DNA of 64,000 nucleotides from Gigaspora rosea (GCA_003550325.1 QKWP01000485.1:34207-98206); one strand, 5' to 3'; numbered from the stretch's first letter, positions 34,384-44,911 are shown. Made by a program: numbers and translations. The notes: generated by a model from the sequence alone, not told the origin.

Positions 34384-36197
34384 AATGTAGAAACAGAGAT
34401 AAGGAATCACCTGAAAAACATAGAGAACGTCTCTCAAATAATCAGAATAGAAAACTTAAAAATAAAGCAGCAGAAACTGCAGAAGAACGTGAAGTAAAGC
34501 TTGCACGTGATCGAGATCGAGAACGCCAAAAAGCAGGGAAAAGTACCGCCTTGCCACAAGAGACAGAGTGACCTGTAATAGCAGTATCGATAAAAGGTAC
34601 AGACCAAACTGAACAGAATATTTTGGGAACACTTACCACTACATTTCGAACCATCTTGCCACAAGAGACAGAGAGACCTGTAATAGCAGTATTGAAGAAG
34701 CTACAGATCAAACCGAACGGAATATTGTGAGAACATTTGTCACTACATCTTGAAGCGAAATGGTCAAAGTGAAGATGATGTCGTATCTGTATCTCAAGCT
34801 GGAGATAATGCCATGAATACAAATGTGGAACCGCTATTAGCAACAACAATAAGTGAATATGAGCACGAACTTTTGCAAAAATTTCGAACTAAAATAAATA
34901 AATTTAGATATGTTCTCTGTTCTACATGCACGAATGTTTCCCATCTGTAGTACTTATTAGAGGAATGTGTCGTCGTTGCAGTACTGAAAAAACCCTGCCA
35001 AAAAAATTCTCAGCTGAAAATAATATGGACCCAGGTGAAATACCTAACGAGCTTCAAGGCTTAACAGAAGTAGAAAAAATGTTAATAGCACAAGTTTTTA
35101 TTGTAATGTTAGTATATAATCTTCACAGAGGACAACAAGAATACGGAGCCAATATCATAAACTTTTTTCAAGATATACAAGAGTTTACTACACGCCTCCC
35201 TCGAGATCCATCATCATGAAATATCCTCATAGTATGTCGTCAAAATGCAAATGATCCTATAGCATTTAAAGACTTCATAGTTCATTGTAATGTTGTTGCA
35301 AATGTGCTAAACTGGTTAAAGGCGAATAATCATTATTATGCTAACATTGTAATTGATAATAAGGTTTTTGAATCATTACCTCAAGAAGGTTATATTGATA
35401 ATCAGCTTTCACAAATTCAAACAAGTCAAGCTATACATAAAGCAAATAATGAAAGTGAAAATGATAACAATAACGATAATATTATGCGTTCTTTCGTACC
35501 ATTTCTCCCACCGACTAGTCGCGAAGATGTTGCTATTAACAACGCACTTGATCGTATAGAGTCAGAAATTCTCCTGTAACGTGGTGCATATTGATAGCAA
35601 TCCCGTCAATGAATTCCAAGCACCTGGATATATCGCTTTGTGCTTTTCCAGCTTTATATCCAACTGGATGGGCTGTCTTCATGTAAAACGTGCTAAAAAG
35701 ATCAAGCTAGCTAAATATTTTAAGCACTTACTCCAATATAATGATAGTAGGTTTGTATATCACACTCGTTGGCGCTATTTTGCATTAAATATTCAGATGA
35801 GATGGAAAGCATTACAAGAAGAAAGGGCTTATGTTAGGCAGAAATTAAACGATACTCAGCTTACTGTTAGTGATATCAGAAACATGATTGATGAAGGTGA
35901 CACGCATATAGCAGATCGAATCATGCAATTTGAAGAAGGTTTGCGTGGAACTTGACAGTACTGGACGGCACGGCGTTGTGAATTATCTGATATGATAAAG
36001 CAAATAGGTTCAAGAGGATTAATATTTTTTACATTCAGTGCTGCTGATTTGCACTAGCCTGAATTGCACGATCTTATACAATCTAGAGAAAATTCTGTAG
36101 AAGAATCTGCAAATTGTCATCATCAAAATATTATCGATAATCCTAATATTGCCATCTGGTTTTTCAACAAGCGGTTTGAAATTTTCTTTAATGATAT
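34384..36197 (+). pseudogene. Helitron E, N-terminal half (DUF6570-like and Helitron-like N domain)
   Basis: The plus-strand pieces read in family order. First is a basic start rich in Arg/Glu (RDRDRERQKAGK, about 34500). Next is a Cys-rich segment with LCSTCT and IRGMCRRCSTEK, then PGEIPNELQGLTEVEKMLIA (34926-35219), the start of the DUF6570-type region. MLNWLKANNHYY (35304) and the FFTFSAADLHxPELH motif of the Helitron-like N domain (about 36025-36075) follow. Several stops and frameshifts separate them. The gene is cut at 36197 by the gypsy element and resumes at 45485. Confidence 0.8.
34551..34760 (+). repeat. 105-bp in-phase tandem duplication in Helitron E
   Basis: TTGCCACAAGAGACAGAG recurs at 34551 and 34656, followed by similar sequence through ACACTTACCACTACATTTCGA and its copy. 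The period of 105 bp equals 35 codons, so the duplication need not have broken the protein. The two copies have since diverged. Confidence 0.8.
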
Positions 36198-36788
36198 TGT
36201 TACAGTACCGGAAGCCTTCTTTAATTCCGATAGAGTAACAATCACACGGCTCCTGAGATCCCTTACTTTGGGCGTGAAGCGGTGTGCAAGAGGGAAGTAT
36301 AGTTTCTTTTATGTCTGTAAGAAACTACACACTTCTCTAAGGCAGTTCGGTATAAAACAACAAGAGATAATAGACAGTTTATTAATTTAACAAGAGGGCT
36401 ATTCCAAGGTGTCTGTCCCTTAGAAATCCCAAGAGTTTATTAATAATAAGAGAGGAGGATAATTAATATAAAGGTAAAGATAAAATACAATGTCTGGATC
36501 TCCCTAAAACTAAGGGAAATAAGGTGGGTTTATATATCTATTGAGCTAAGCGTCGCTAAGCGTCGTTAAGCGTCGCTAAGCGTCATTAAGCGTCACTAAG
36601 CGTCGTTAAGCGTCGCTAAGCGTCATTAAGCGTCGCTAAGCGTCGTTAAGCGTCGCTAAGCGTCATTGAGTGTCATTGCACATCAATTTCGCATATCACT
36701 ATTACTAAATACAGTTATTACAAAATTTCCTTATTAAGTTCTAATTTTCAAACTAATTTCTACCAAAATTAAAACCTATTCTATAACA
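36198..36788 (-). repeat. 3' LTR of the gypsy element (591 bp)
   Basis: Runs from TGTTACAG to TATAACA on the plus strand. By eye it differs from the other LTR at six positions outside a 10-bp minisatellite, and by exactly two minisatellite units (20 bp). The start at 36198 is set by the matching start at 44914 and the ATAT flank. Confidence 0.95.
36543..36685. repeat. 10-bp minisatellite in the LTR
   Basis: Twelve units of [GA][CT]TAAGCGTC, followed by two degenerate units. The other LTR (45260-45380) has ten plus the same two. The unit is CpG-containing, and some units of the other copy show CG to TG or CA changes. Confidence 0.95.
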
Positions 36789-36802
36789 TTTCTCTCCCCT
36801 TT
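36789..36802 (-). promoter_or_regulatory. Polypurine tract of the gypsy element
   Basis: On the minus strand AAAGGGGAGAGAAA lies immediately before the 3' LTR, the position used to prime plus-strand DNA. It overlaps the end of the accessory frame by two bases. Confidence 0.85.
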
Positions 36803-37595
36803 AAGAACGAACTCCGTGAGTTCTAATTTGGGGAAGGACTTGAGAAAGTTCGGCATCAGTTAACCTCGTAATCATTGTATAAGTAATATAGGTTGTTCGA
36901 GAGATATTTTCTAGAGGTCGATTAGAGAAAAGCAATTTCATCCGTCTGGCACACTTCCATGTGTCTCGGGCTCTTCTTTCTCCTTGAGTCTTCTCAATTA
37001 TTGATTGAATATCTTCATGAGCATCAGGGTACTTGTCTATAAGGTTACCAAGATAATAATAAGCTTCGAGCAGCTTAGTCTGGTCTTGTCTGTTTCTAGT
37101 TCGAGTTTTAATTCGTTTGAGAATTTTCTGCAATTTCTCTTGATACGTTATTCCAGTATATAGAGGAATAGATGTCTGAGTTAGAGGTCCACAAGGTTGA
37201 ATAATATCTTGTATAATTTTGGTTAATTTCCCAGGTAATGGAGCAGGAGTGTCTTCTTGGGGATTAGTAGTTGGAACAGTTAATGTTTCTTCCTGTATGT
37301 CTTCCAGTTCCAAGTTTGGGTTTATTTCTTCTGTGTCATTTACTCCTGGTGAATTAATTTCTAACTGCTCTGTGTCTTCTAGAGTGTTCAGAAAATTATT
37401 TGAGTCTGGCTCAAGAAAAGAAGTAATTACATTAGTAAGGTCAATAGTCTGAGTGGTATCATTATTATCACATAACCATACACATTGTGATGTAATCCAC
37501 AATGCATAATTTTGGGCGGCATTATCTTGTTTCCATGTCTGAAAAAGGTATTGGAGGGCTAACAAGGTTTGAGGTTGCAATGTAGGGGTAGTCAT
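36801..37595 (-). CDS. Gypsy 3' accessory protein of unknown function (264 aa)
   Basis: An intact 264-codon frame sits between integrase and the polypurine tract, where most Ty3/gypsy elements have nothing or an env gene. The product starts MTTPTLQPQTLLALQYLF. It has an acidic Thr/Glu/Pro-rich middle (about residues 85-120) and a basic helical C-terminal half with KILKRIKTRTRNRQ and RRARDTWKCARRMK. There is no signal peptide, no membrane segment and no glycoprotein-like Cys pattern, so it is not an obvious envelope. Its intactness in a lightly decayed element suggests recent use. The function is unknown; nucleic-acid binding by the basic half is only a guess. Confidence 0.7.
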   Translation of the reverse strand: MTTPTLQPQTLLALQYLFQTWKQDNAAQNYALWITSQCVWLCDNNDTTQTIDLTNVITSFLEPDSNNFLNTLEDTEQLEINSPGVNDTEEINPNLELEDIQEETLTVPTTNPQEDTPAPLPGKLTKIIQDIIQPCGPLTQTSIPLYTGITYQEKLQKILKRIKTRTRNRQDQTKLLEAYYYLGNLIDKYPDAHEDIQSIIEKTQGERRARDTWKCARRMKLLFSNRPLENISRTTYITYTMITRLTDAELSQVLPQIRTHGVRS

Positions 37596-37691
37596 TTTTG
37601 GGAAAATTCCAAAAGGGGTAGTTGTATAAATACATTTTGAGGTTTTACGAATTAAATTGTGTGTTTCATCCCCTTGTAGATCAAATTTCTT

Positions 37692-39083
37692 CTAGAAATT
37701 TCTAGGGGAATCAATAACAACTACTGGTTCCCAAGTTTGTGGCTCGTGATATTTAGCAAGACGATCACTATTATAGTATTTTTGTAAAATTTTTCCTTCT
37801 ATTGTCCGTAATTTATAAGCACCATTGTCTAATTTCTCATGGATAAGAAAAGGTCCAAATCTTTTATCTTCAAATTTGGCTGAGCGAGAGGCTTCTAGTT
37901 CCTTTCTTTGTATCCACACTTTATCACCAATTTCAAATGTCTCTGTTCGAATATTGGCATCAAAACGGGCTTTTTGTTTTTGCTGTGATCGTTCGGTATT
38001 TTGTCTGGCCTGATTCTGGTAGTTTGGTAATTTCTCTATTAAATCATAAGCGCGTTGGAGGATACTTCCTTGTAAGTCTATTTCATTATTACTTTCTACA
38101 GATTCTACGGGAAAAAGTGCTTCGATTGGTAAGGTAGCATATCTTCCATATATAAGTTGAAAGGGAGTATATCCTGTGGTAGCATGTCTTTTTGTTCTAT
38201 ATGCTAAGAGAACAGCAGGTATATGCAAATCCCAATCATCATCTCCTTTCACTTTTGCAAGTGATTCACACAATGTTCTATTAAATCTTTCCACCATCCC
38301 ATTTGTCTGAGGGTGGTAGGGAGAAGAGAATTTGTGCTTGATAAGAAATTTCTCGCAGAGAATTCTAATAGTTTCGCTAATAAAATTGCGACCTTGGTCT
38401 GATAAGATAATTTTTGGAGTTCCATGTCTACAGATTATCTCTTCAAAGATAAACTGAGCGAGTGTATTAGCACTAGCATCTGGAACAGCACGAGCTTCTG
38501 GCCATCGTGTCAGGTATTCGGTAGCGACAATAATATATCGATTGTTTTGTTTAGTTATAGGCAAAGGGCCTACAAGGTCAATTCCAACACGTTCGAAAGC
38601 TCTTCCTATTTGTATAGGGTGTAAAGGTTCTTTCCTATGACCTTTTTGTCTTCTTTGGCATTCCTCACAAGTCTTCACATATTCTTGTATATCTCTATAC
38701 ATTTGATCCCAATAATAGCGGTCAGATATTTTATAATACATAGCGTCAGTTCCCAAATGTCCAGCAGTGGGGTGCTTATGCATCATATATAATACTGGTT
38801 CAACTTCTGTCCATTTTATAACTCTAAGTGGCCTGTCTGGGTTCCTTTTATTCTTTTTATAGAGAAGGTGATGTCTAACTTCAAAGTATTTAGCCTGGGT
38901 CATTAGTCGTTTTTGTTCTTGGTCAGTAAATCCATCTGGAAATTGGTCTGTGTCCAAATAGTGGTAAAGATTATGATATTGGTCAAGATTCATATAATTT
39001 ATTAGGTACAATGGTCTGAGTCGGTAACCGAGAGAGGGCATCAACATTCGAATGAATTCGGCCTGGTTTATGAATAATTCCAA
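37692..39083 (-). CDS. Gypsy integrase
   Basis: The 463-codon frame has the H2C2 zinc-binding domain (H104, H109, C139, C142) and then the catalytic core with D169 (GIDLVG), D229 (SDQGRNF) and E265 (VERFNRT). D229 to E265 is the DD(35)E spacing. A GPY/F-like segment (KRFGPFLI) follows. It would insert the cDNA into target DNA. The frame overlaps the end of the RT-RNase H frame in the +1 phase, so it is expressed either by frameshifting or only in a parent copy. The native start is probably not the first Met-type codon, since the protein should be released from Pol by proteolysis. Confidence 0.93.
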   Translation of the reverse strand: MELFINQAEFIRMLMPSLGYRLRPLYLINYMNLDQYHNLYHYLDTDQFPDGFTDQEQKRLMTQAKYFEVRHHLLYKKNKRNPDRPLRVIKWTEVEPVLYMMHKHPTAGHLGTDAMYYKISDRYYWDQMYRDIQEYVKTCEECQRRQKGHRKEPLHPIQIGRAFERVGIDLVGPLPITKQNNRYIIVATEYLTRWPEARAVPDASANTLAQFIFEEIICRHGTPKIILSDQGRNFISETIRILCEKFLIKHKFSSPYHPQTNGMVERFNRTLCESLAKVKGDDDWDLHIPAVLLAYRTKRHATTGYTPFQLIYGRYATLPIEALFPVESVESNNEIDLQGSILQRAYDLIEKLPNYQNQARQNTERSQQKQKARFDANIRTETFEIGDKVWIQRKELEASRSAKFEDKRFGPFLIHEKLDNGAYKLRTIEGKILQKYYNSDRLAKYHEPQTWEPVVVIDSPRNF

Positions 39084-40548
39084 AATTGTATGGTTGGAGC
39101 TTCAAGATCCATCTTCCAATTCTTCCTTTGGGTTCAGCAGTACGTAACCATTTTAATGCTGAGTGGTCTGTAACTAAGATGAATTTTGTAGCGCCTAAAT
39201 ATTTGTGAAAATGTTCTATGGCCCATACAACTGCAGCACATTCAAGTTCAGTTGCTGCATAATTCATTTCTTCTTTTCGCAAACTTTTACTAGCATAGGC
39301 AATCGGGTGTTCTTTTCCATTCCTATCTAGTTGGCTTAGTGTGGCACCAAAGCCATTATAAGAAGCATCGGTAGCAAGTATAAATGTCTCTTTAAAATTG
39401 GGGTAGGCTAATATAGGAGCAGTAATGAGTCTAGATTTTAATTCTTCAAAAGCTTTTTGTTGTTTGTCTTGCCAGTGATAGGGTTCATTCTTTTGTAGAA
39501 GAGAATTCAAAGGGCGAGCGATTGATGAAAAGTTTTGAATAAATTGGCGATAGTATCCCGCAAGTCCAAGGAAAGATCGAAGGGCTGTAAGGTTTTTAGG
39601 AGGTTGAATCCGTTGGACAGCTTCTACTTTTTGAGGGTCAGGGGCGATACCGTTAGCAGAGATTAAGTGTCCAAGAAATGGTAGTTGGTGCATCCAGAAA
39701 GTACACTTTTCTATATTAAGTCTGAGTCCTGCTTGTTTAATTCTATTAAATACTCTTTTTAAATGGGTTAAATGTTCATCAAATGTTCTCGAATAAACAA
39801 TTGTATCGTCTAAGTACACAACTACAAATTTCCATGCAATTCCTTTATATACACGATCCATCAGCCTTTGAAAAGTTGCAGGAGCATTGCAAAGACCAAA
39901 AGGCATTACATTAAATTCATAAATTCCGTATCGTGTAGTAAAGGCAGTTTTCTCTTTGTCACGGGGGTCCATGGCAACTTGCCAATATCCACTCGCAAGA
40001 TCGAGAGTAGAGAACCAAGAGCATCCTGTAAGGGCATTAAGCATTTCATCAATACGAGGCAGAGGGTAAGCATCCTTTTTGGTAACAGCATTTACTTTTC
40101 TGTAGTCTACACAGAATCGTAATTTGCCATTTTTCTTTCGTACTAGAACAACAGGTGAGGTCCAAGGGCTATCAGAGGGTTGAATGAGTTTATGTTCTAA
40201 CATTCTTTGGATTTCTTCTTGTATAAATTCTTGTTCATTAGGAGGTACAGAATAAGGCCGGGAACGAATAGGGTGTACATCCTCAGTATAGATTCGGTGA
40301 GTAACCAAGTTGGTTCGTCCTAGCTCAGTTATATCATTTGCAAAGAGGTCTGCAAATTCCTCTAATAATTTCCGAAAAGCTAGGCCTTGTTCTTTATTAA
40401 GTGGTCCAATATTTAAAGAGGTCTGGGTCGATAGGGTATATTCTTCCTGTTCAAGAGTAATAATATTTACAGATCTGGGTATAAGGTTCTGGTCTGGGTC
40501 GACAGGTAGTTTATGATCCTGCCTAGGATTCTCTAAAAATTTTGACAA
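38983..40548 (-). CDS. Gypsy reverse transcriptase-RNase H
   Basis: The 521-codon open frame begins at a TTG, so the true N terminus lies within a longer Pol; a TAA at about 40566 and frame changes upstream break the link to protease. The RT palm has FSTLDLASGY (D183) and VVYLDDTIV (D247, D248). RNase H has ATDAS (D394), TELE (E436), VTDHS (D461) and NVDALS (D503), so all catalytic residues are present. It copies element RNA into DNA within the particle. The frame ends TCT TGA C, a stop context prone to +1 slippage, directly before the integrase phase. Confidence 0.93.
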   Translation of the reverse strand: MSKFLENPRQDHKLPVDPDQNLIPRSVNIITLEQEEYTLSTQTSLNIGPLNKEQGLAFRKLLEEFADLFANDITELGRTNLVTHRIYTEDVHPIRSRPYSVPPNEQEFIQEEIQRMLEHKLIQPSDSPWTSPVVLVRKKNGKLRFCVDYRKVNAVTKKDAYPLPRIDEMLNALTGCSWFSTLDLASGYWQVAMDPRDKEKTAFTTRYGIYEFNVMPFGLCNAPATFQRLMDRVYKGIAWKFVVVYLDDTIVYSRTFDEHLTHLKRVFNRIKQAGLRLNIEKCTFWMHQLPFLGHLISANGIAPDPQKVEAVQRIQPPKNLTALRSFLGLAGYYRQFIQNFSSIARPLNSLLQKNEPYHWQDKQQKAFEELKSRLITAPILAYPNFKETFILATDASYNGFGATLSQLDRNGKEHPIAYASKSLRKEEMNYAATELECAAVVWAIEHFHKYLGATKFILVTDHSALKWLRTAEPKGRIGRWILKLQPYNFGIIHKPGRIHSNVDALSRLPTQTIVPNKLYES

Positions 40549-40660
40549 AGCGTATCCAAGGCATTAGCCCGTTGGTGAGCATTTCAGGCTTCTTCTCGGA
40601 AAAAGCATAATAAAGCAGTATTGGTAGTTTCCAAGGTTTCAATTCTTGCTTGTAATTGTT

Positions 40661-41209
40661 TTACAATTGGTCTTGTTGTTGTACTTGTCGTTGAAGCTGA
40701 TAAAACTGTGAACCATCATCGATTTCCTTAACTGTCTCTTCAGCAGGTGGAGAGTAAATTTCTGGGTCTGGAAGTTTGCAATCATCACAATATCCTTGAT
40801 TTGCATTCAATTTCTCTTGGTGTTTAACATGTAAACATTCCTGGCAGAGGTCAACAGGAACTATAAAGTTTCTTCGAAGTACAGCGAGGGCATACTTCTG
40901 GTCATAGTCTGGGTGGCTAGTATCGAAGGATTCATCTAAAATCGCTTGTAGCGGGTCAATATCATTTTCTGATAGTAAGTCAGATTCAGCTTGCAATATA
41001 AGTTGCATTTCCTTATAGCTCCAGGGTTGAGTTATGCGGTCAGAGATTAGAGGTTCTAAGGCCTGGGCAATGGTATGGTAATTTTCATCCAAGAGAATCT
41101 TCGCAAGTCGGTAAATTCTGGTCTGGTTCATTTCATATTGGTGTCTGGCATTCTTTTTTGATTCAGTATAACGTTTGATTTGAGTCCAGAGGTTATAATT
41201 AGGATTATA
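40661..41209 (-). CDS. Gypsy Cys-containing linker protein/domain (in phase with gag-protease after one TAG)
   Basis: This segment continues the gag-protease phase beyond the TAG at 41212-41210 and stays open to TAA at 40661 (about 182 codons). It is predicted helical, has CQECLHVKHQ and GYCDDCKLPD (a possible four-Cys zinc site) and ends in a Gln-rich coiled-coil stretch. That coiled coil seems to continue in the next phase over (VKQLQARIETLETT, about 40660-40620), suggesting a frameshift mutation or programmed shift. It sits between protease and RT. I do not recognise the domain. Confidence 0.55.
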   Translation of the reverse strand, partial: YNPNYNLWTQIKRYTESKKNARHQYEMNQTRIYRLAKILLDENYHTIAQALEPLISDRITQPWSYKEMQLILQAESDLLSENDIDPLQAILDESFDTSHPDYDQKYALAVLRRNFIVPVDLCQECLHVKHQEKLNANQGYCDDCKLPDPEIYSPPAEETVKEIDDGSQFYQLQRQVQQQDQL

Positions 41210-44200
41210 CTAGATATCCTGGCTAGCCTTGTATGCATAAAGGTGTTCTAATTCACAAAACCATAATTCTTCTTGGAGACTGTCTAATTGACACATTCTA
41301 GATCTTGTATCCGCTTTATTACATACTTTGCAATTAACAAGCATTCCACGTCCTTCACCTTGGGTGAAGAAATGGATACTTCTAGGGTCTTCTCGGTCTA
41401 GAGCACAGTGAAAGTCAGAATAGCATCCAGGGCACACAAGTTTCTCTTCAAGAAGTCTAAGGACTTCAGGTCTGTTAGGAACTTTACATTGGCAACAATG
41501 GTGGGTACGGCGAGTACTATGGTTAGGTAGACGATTACTATCAACTTGATCAAGAGTGCATCCGCACTGATAAACCAAGTTTTGTCTTTTCCAAGTGGCA
41601 AGAGGACAGTAAGCTTCAATATGTCCTAATGTACTGCATCCTCTGCAGACATTATTGGGGCAGTCCCTATATAGGTGGTTGGAGTCATGACAAGTAGGGC
41701 AGGTGGTACGTCTTGGGGCTTGTTTAGGGCATTTAACAGCGATGTGGCCAAATTCCTGGCATCGATTACATTGGTTGGTAGGACAATTTGCAAAGAGGTG
41801 GTCAGGAGAACCACAATTTCCACAGACACGCTGTTTAGGAGCTTTTCTGTTTCTACGGCGAGAATGATAAGTGGTCCATTCATTTTCTTCTGGTGAGAGA
41901 GATTGGTCTGAGTCTTCTCGATCAAAAGTATAAGCTTCTCGAGGATATAAGTATTCTGGTTCATAAAGGTCTAATTCATCTGGTGCAGTCACAGTGGGTT
42001 GACTGGGTAGAGGTTGGTTACTTTCATAAGTAGTAGGGATAGTATGTTTCTTGTTTTCCCATTTAAAAGTATAACAACCATTTTTCCAATTATAATTTGC
42101 TTCCACTTTTTGATTCCAGTCATTGCCTAATAGAAGAGAGTAAGAAGTAGTGTCTACTACTTCTACAGTAAGAGGGATAGTAATGTGATCAATTTCAATT
42201 GGCAGGTCTTTTATAATCCCTAAAGGCCGAGTGGAAGTTCCAACTGCAGGAACAATAAGGCTGTTAGAGGCCTTTTCAATAGTCAATCCAAGTTCTTTGA
42301 CTGCCTTGTGAGCAATCATGCTGATTGAAGCACCACTATCAATAATAGCTTGGTAAGGTTTATTCTGAAGAGAGACATTACATTTGACAGGTGTAGTATA
42401 CGCAGGGGTTTGAACAAGGTTGGCATTTTTGGCTTCCTCATACAGGTGAGTAGCCAAGGCACCTCGGATAGATGGATTATTGAGTAGCGTTTTCCACTTG
42501 CTAGCAGTAAGAGAGGGTGTCTGAGTCTGATTTTGTGTAAGATAATTAACACTTCGATGATAAGGCGAAGGAGATCGATTAGAGGAGTTTTGGTAAGAGT
42601 GATAGTTATCATTATTTCGGCTTCTATAATTATTATCTCTAGATTGGCTTCTAGGACGAGAATTATTGCGACTGCGAGAACGGTCTCTGTTATTGGAATA
42701 GCGATCAGAAGAGCGACCATTTCGGTCCCTATTTTGGTTGTTATTTCTGTTCCGGTTATTGTTATTATTATTACGACGAGAATTGGATCCTTGTCGTTGG
42801 TCCTGTTTTCTACTATTGCAATCACGAATAAAATGTCCAGTGCGTCCACAATAATAGCAGATAGGAGGCTCTTTCATTCGAGGGGTTTGGGCACGGTTGT
42901 CAGCATAATTAACAGAAGAGGTAGGTGTGGTCTGTGTCTGGGCTAAATTAATACTAAGCTTAGCAATTTGGTCTGTAAGTTGTTGAATAGCTTGGTCGGT
43001 ATTGGTAGTAGGGGTAGTCATTAATTTTCCAGTTTCCCAGCGGAGGGCTACTTCAATAGCATCGGTCAGGGTATTAGGTATAGCAGCTTGAACATTAACT
43101 GCATACTCAGAACGTAAGCCTTGGATAAAAAGTTGTTTAACAAAATCAGCGGGAAAAACACCGGTTGGGTCCACTTTCGTTTGCAATGTACGAAATCGGT
43201 TGACATATCCATCCACCGTTTCTGTGGGTCCTTGCTTAATTTCGAAAAGTTGTTTTTGCCAAAGGGCCTTTTGCTTAGTAGTATAGAAACGTGTCTTAAA
43301 AAGATGCTGGAAACTTCGGTTCTGGTTGTTGTTATCATTAAAAACATTGGGTGCCGGGTTTAAAGCAGTATACCAGTCTAAAGCAACACCTTTAAGGTAC
43401 ACAGGAGCAAGCTGAAGTTTCCGTTCAGCACTCCATCGGTTGGCAGTAGCGGCTCTTCGAAATTCCTTCAGCCAGTCAGCAGGGTCTTGGGTTCCGTCAC
43501 CGTAAAAATCTGCAACAGTAATAAGAGTTTTCTCAGAGCCTTGTCCAAGGGCATTGGCAAGACCAGTTATTGCTTGCGCAGCATCTCGTAAAGCTTGATC
43601 ACCCATTAGGTTTTCTGGTTGGTTAGGAGGTAAGATAGGGTTTAATTCTTCAACAAGAGGTTGTAAATTTATTTCCTCGAATTGTGGAGGAGAGTCAGCT
43701 CTAACAATAGTAGCGTCTTGGTTTTGAATATAATGGTCGAGAGGGTCAATTAAATTTTGGTCGTTAAGAGGAGGAGTATTAAGTAATGGAGGTGTATGGC
43801 GTGGGGTAACGTTTATATCTAAATTAACAGTTGGGTAATATTCAGTTACAAGAGGAGATGGAGGAACAGTTGTGCGAGCAGGAGAAAAGGTTTGTTGTAA
43901 ATAGCGAAAGAGGCGATTTCGTGGAGGAGGAGTAGTTTCTCGAGTATAATGATATGGAATTTCTGAGATAGGTGAAGAAGGAAGTGCAAGGCTTGGAGGG
44001 ATTGGTATATAAGTATTAGTGGAAGAACCAACACCAGTATCAGCTAATTGTTCAGGTCCTAAGGTGAATATAGATCTGGGTGGAGAAACGTCAAAATTTA
44101 ATTCAGTTCTTCCTAGTTGATTTTGAAAATCGAATAGAAGGTTTTCAGTCCTTGGTCGAGTTGAAGCAGGTGTAGAAGGTAAGAGGTCCTCAATGTGAAG

Positions 44201-44608
44201 GTCAAGTAGAGTAGCTTCAAAATTAAGAGGTAAGGTAGGCGCAAGAGTATAGGGGGTATGTGCAAGGAGTAGACCAGCAATCACTTCTTTTGGGTCTAAT
44301 AGGTCGTTGTTATAGCGGCAACTAAAAACAATATCTCGAGCAGCAGCTCTAGCAGTATTATAATCAGTAGCAGCAACTAAAATACAGTAAGAGTCGTTTG
44401 TCTTTTGTGAGTATTGGGTAGCAAAATAATTGTCTCGATACGTTCCCCAGAATCAGCGAAAGGGATGGTATAAATTAGCAACAGGGTAACAAATAGTACA
44501 GGATAAATCAGGATGGTAGACTTGCAAAACGTCTACTGCAAGTGAGGAAGGATGACTTGTTTCGTGTACTTCAATTTGTTCTAAGTATAGTTCATATGCT
44601 TTATTCAT
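41210..44608 (-). CDS. Gypsy Gag-protease with extra zinc-knuckle domain
   Basis: ATG at 44608 starts a phase of 1132 codons that is broken once, by TGA at 44455-44453 where TGG would fit. Beyond it, frame 44284-41210 is open. Numbered from 44284, a retroviral-type Gag domain covers about 254-420, a zinc knuckle CYYCGRTGHFIRDC is at 476-489, an Arg/Asn/Ser-rich tract at 500-560 and the aspartic protease active site IIDSGAS at 647-653. After the protease come four more CCHC knuckles (821-834, 839-852, 862-875, 880-893) and a further Cys-rich region to about 1010. Gag and protease package and mature the particle. The second Cys block between protease and RT is unusual. A TAG ends the frame. Confidence 0.88.
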
Positions 44609-44891
44609 ATAGAGAAGGCAGTTCCCAAGTCTTAAGGAAACTAATAAAAGAATAATAAAATACCTCCAAAATAAAAGGTTAGTAGTAAGTCATTAACAAA
44701 ATTTTAATCTCTTAAATATAGTATTAGTTAGTATCTAACAAAAAGAAAATTCCGAGTAAGTTGTAAGAGAATAATAAGAGTGCAATCAACAGCAAGAGGG
44801 TTAGTAACAGCCAAAAAAAAATAATCAAATTTCTGCCAAAAGTAATAATAAGATTTCCAAATTCTTTAATAATATTCAATAATTTAAATAG

Positions 44892-44911
44892 GCTTCCGCC
44901 AGAAAGCACCA
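44892..44911 (-). promoter_or_regulatory. Primer-binding site of the gypsy element
   Basis: Two bases after the 5' LTR, the minus strand reads TGGTGCTTTCTGGCGGAAGC. It begins with the TGG expected for pairing with a tRNA 3' CCA. The tRNA identity cannot be assigned without the host tRNA set. Confidence 0.7.

Noticed and set aside
34434..34849. Minus-strand frames of 76 and 135 codons
   Set aside because: They are antisense to the N-terminal part of Helitron gene E, whose plus-strand pieces match the family order.
36543..36685. CRISPR array
   Set aside because: The repeats are 10 bp with no unique spacers, lie inside an LTR and are mirrored in the other LTR.
36801..37595. Envelope gene for the gypsy accessory frame
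   Set aside because: No signal peptide, transmembrane segment or paired-Cys ectodomain is visible.
42316..42946. Open frames on both strands inside the gypsy gag region
   Set aside because: They are shadows of the Arg/Asn/Ser-rich tract of Gag in other phases; the Gag phase carries the recognisable zinc knuckle and protease.
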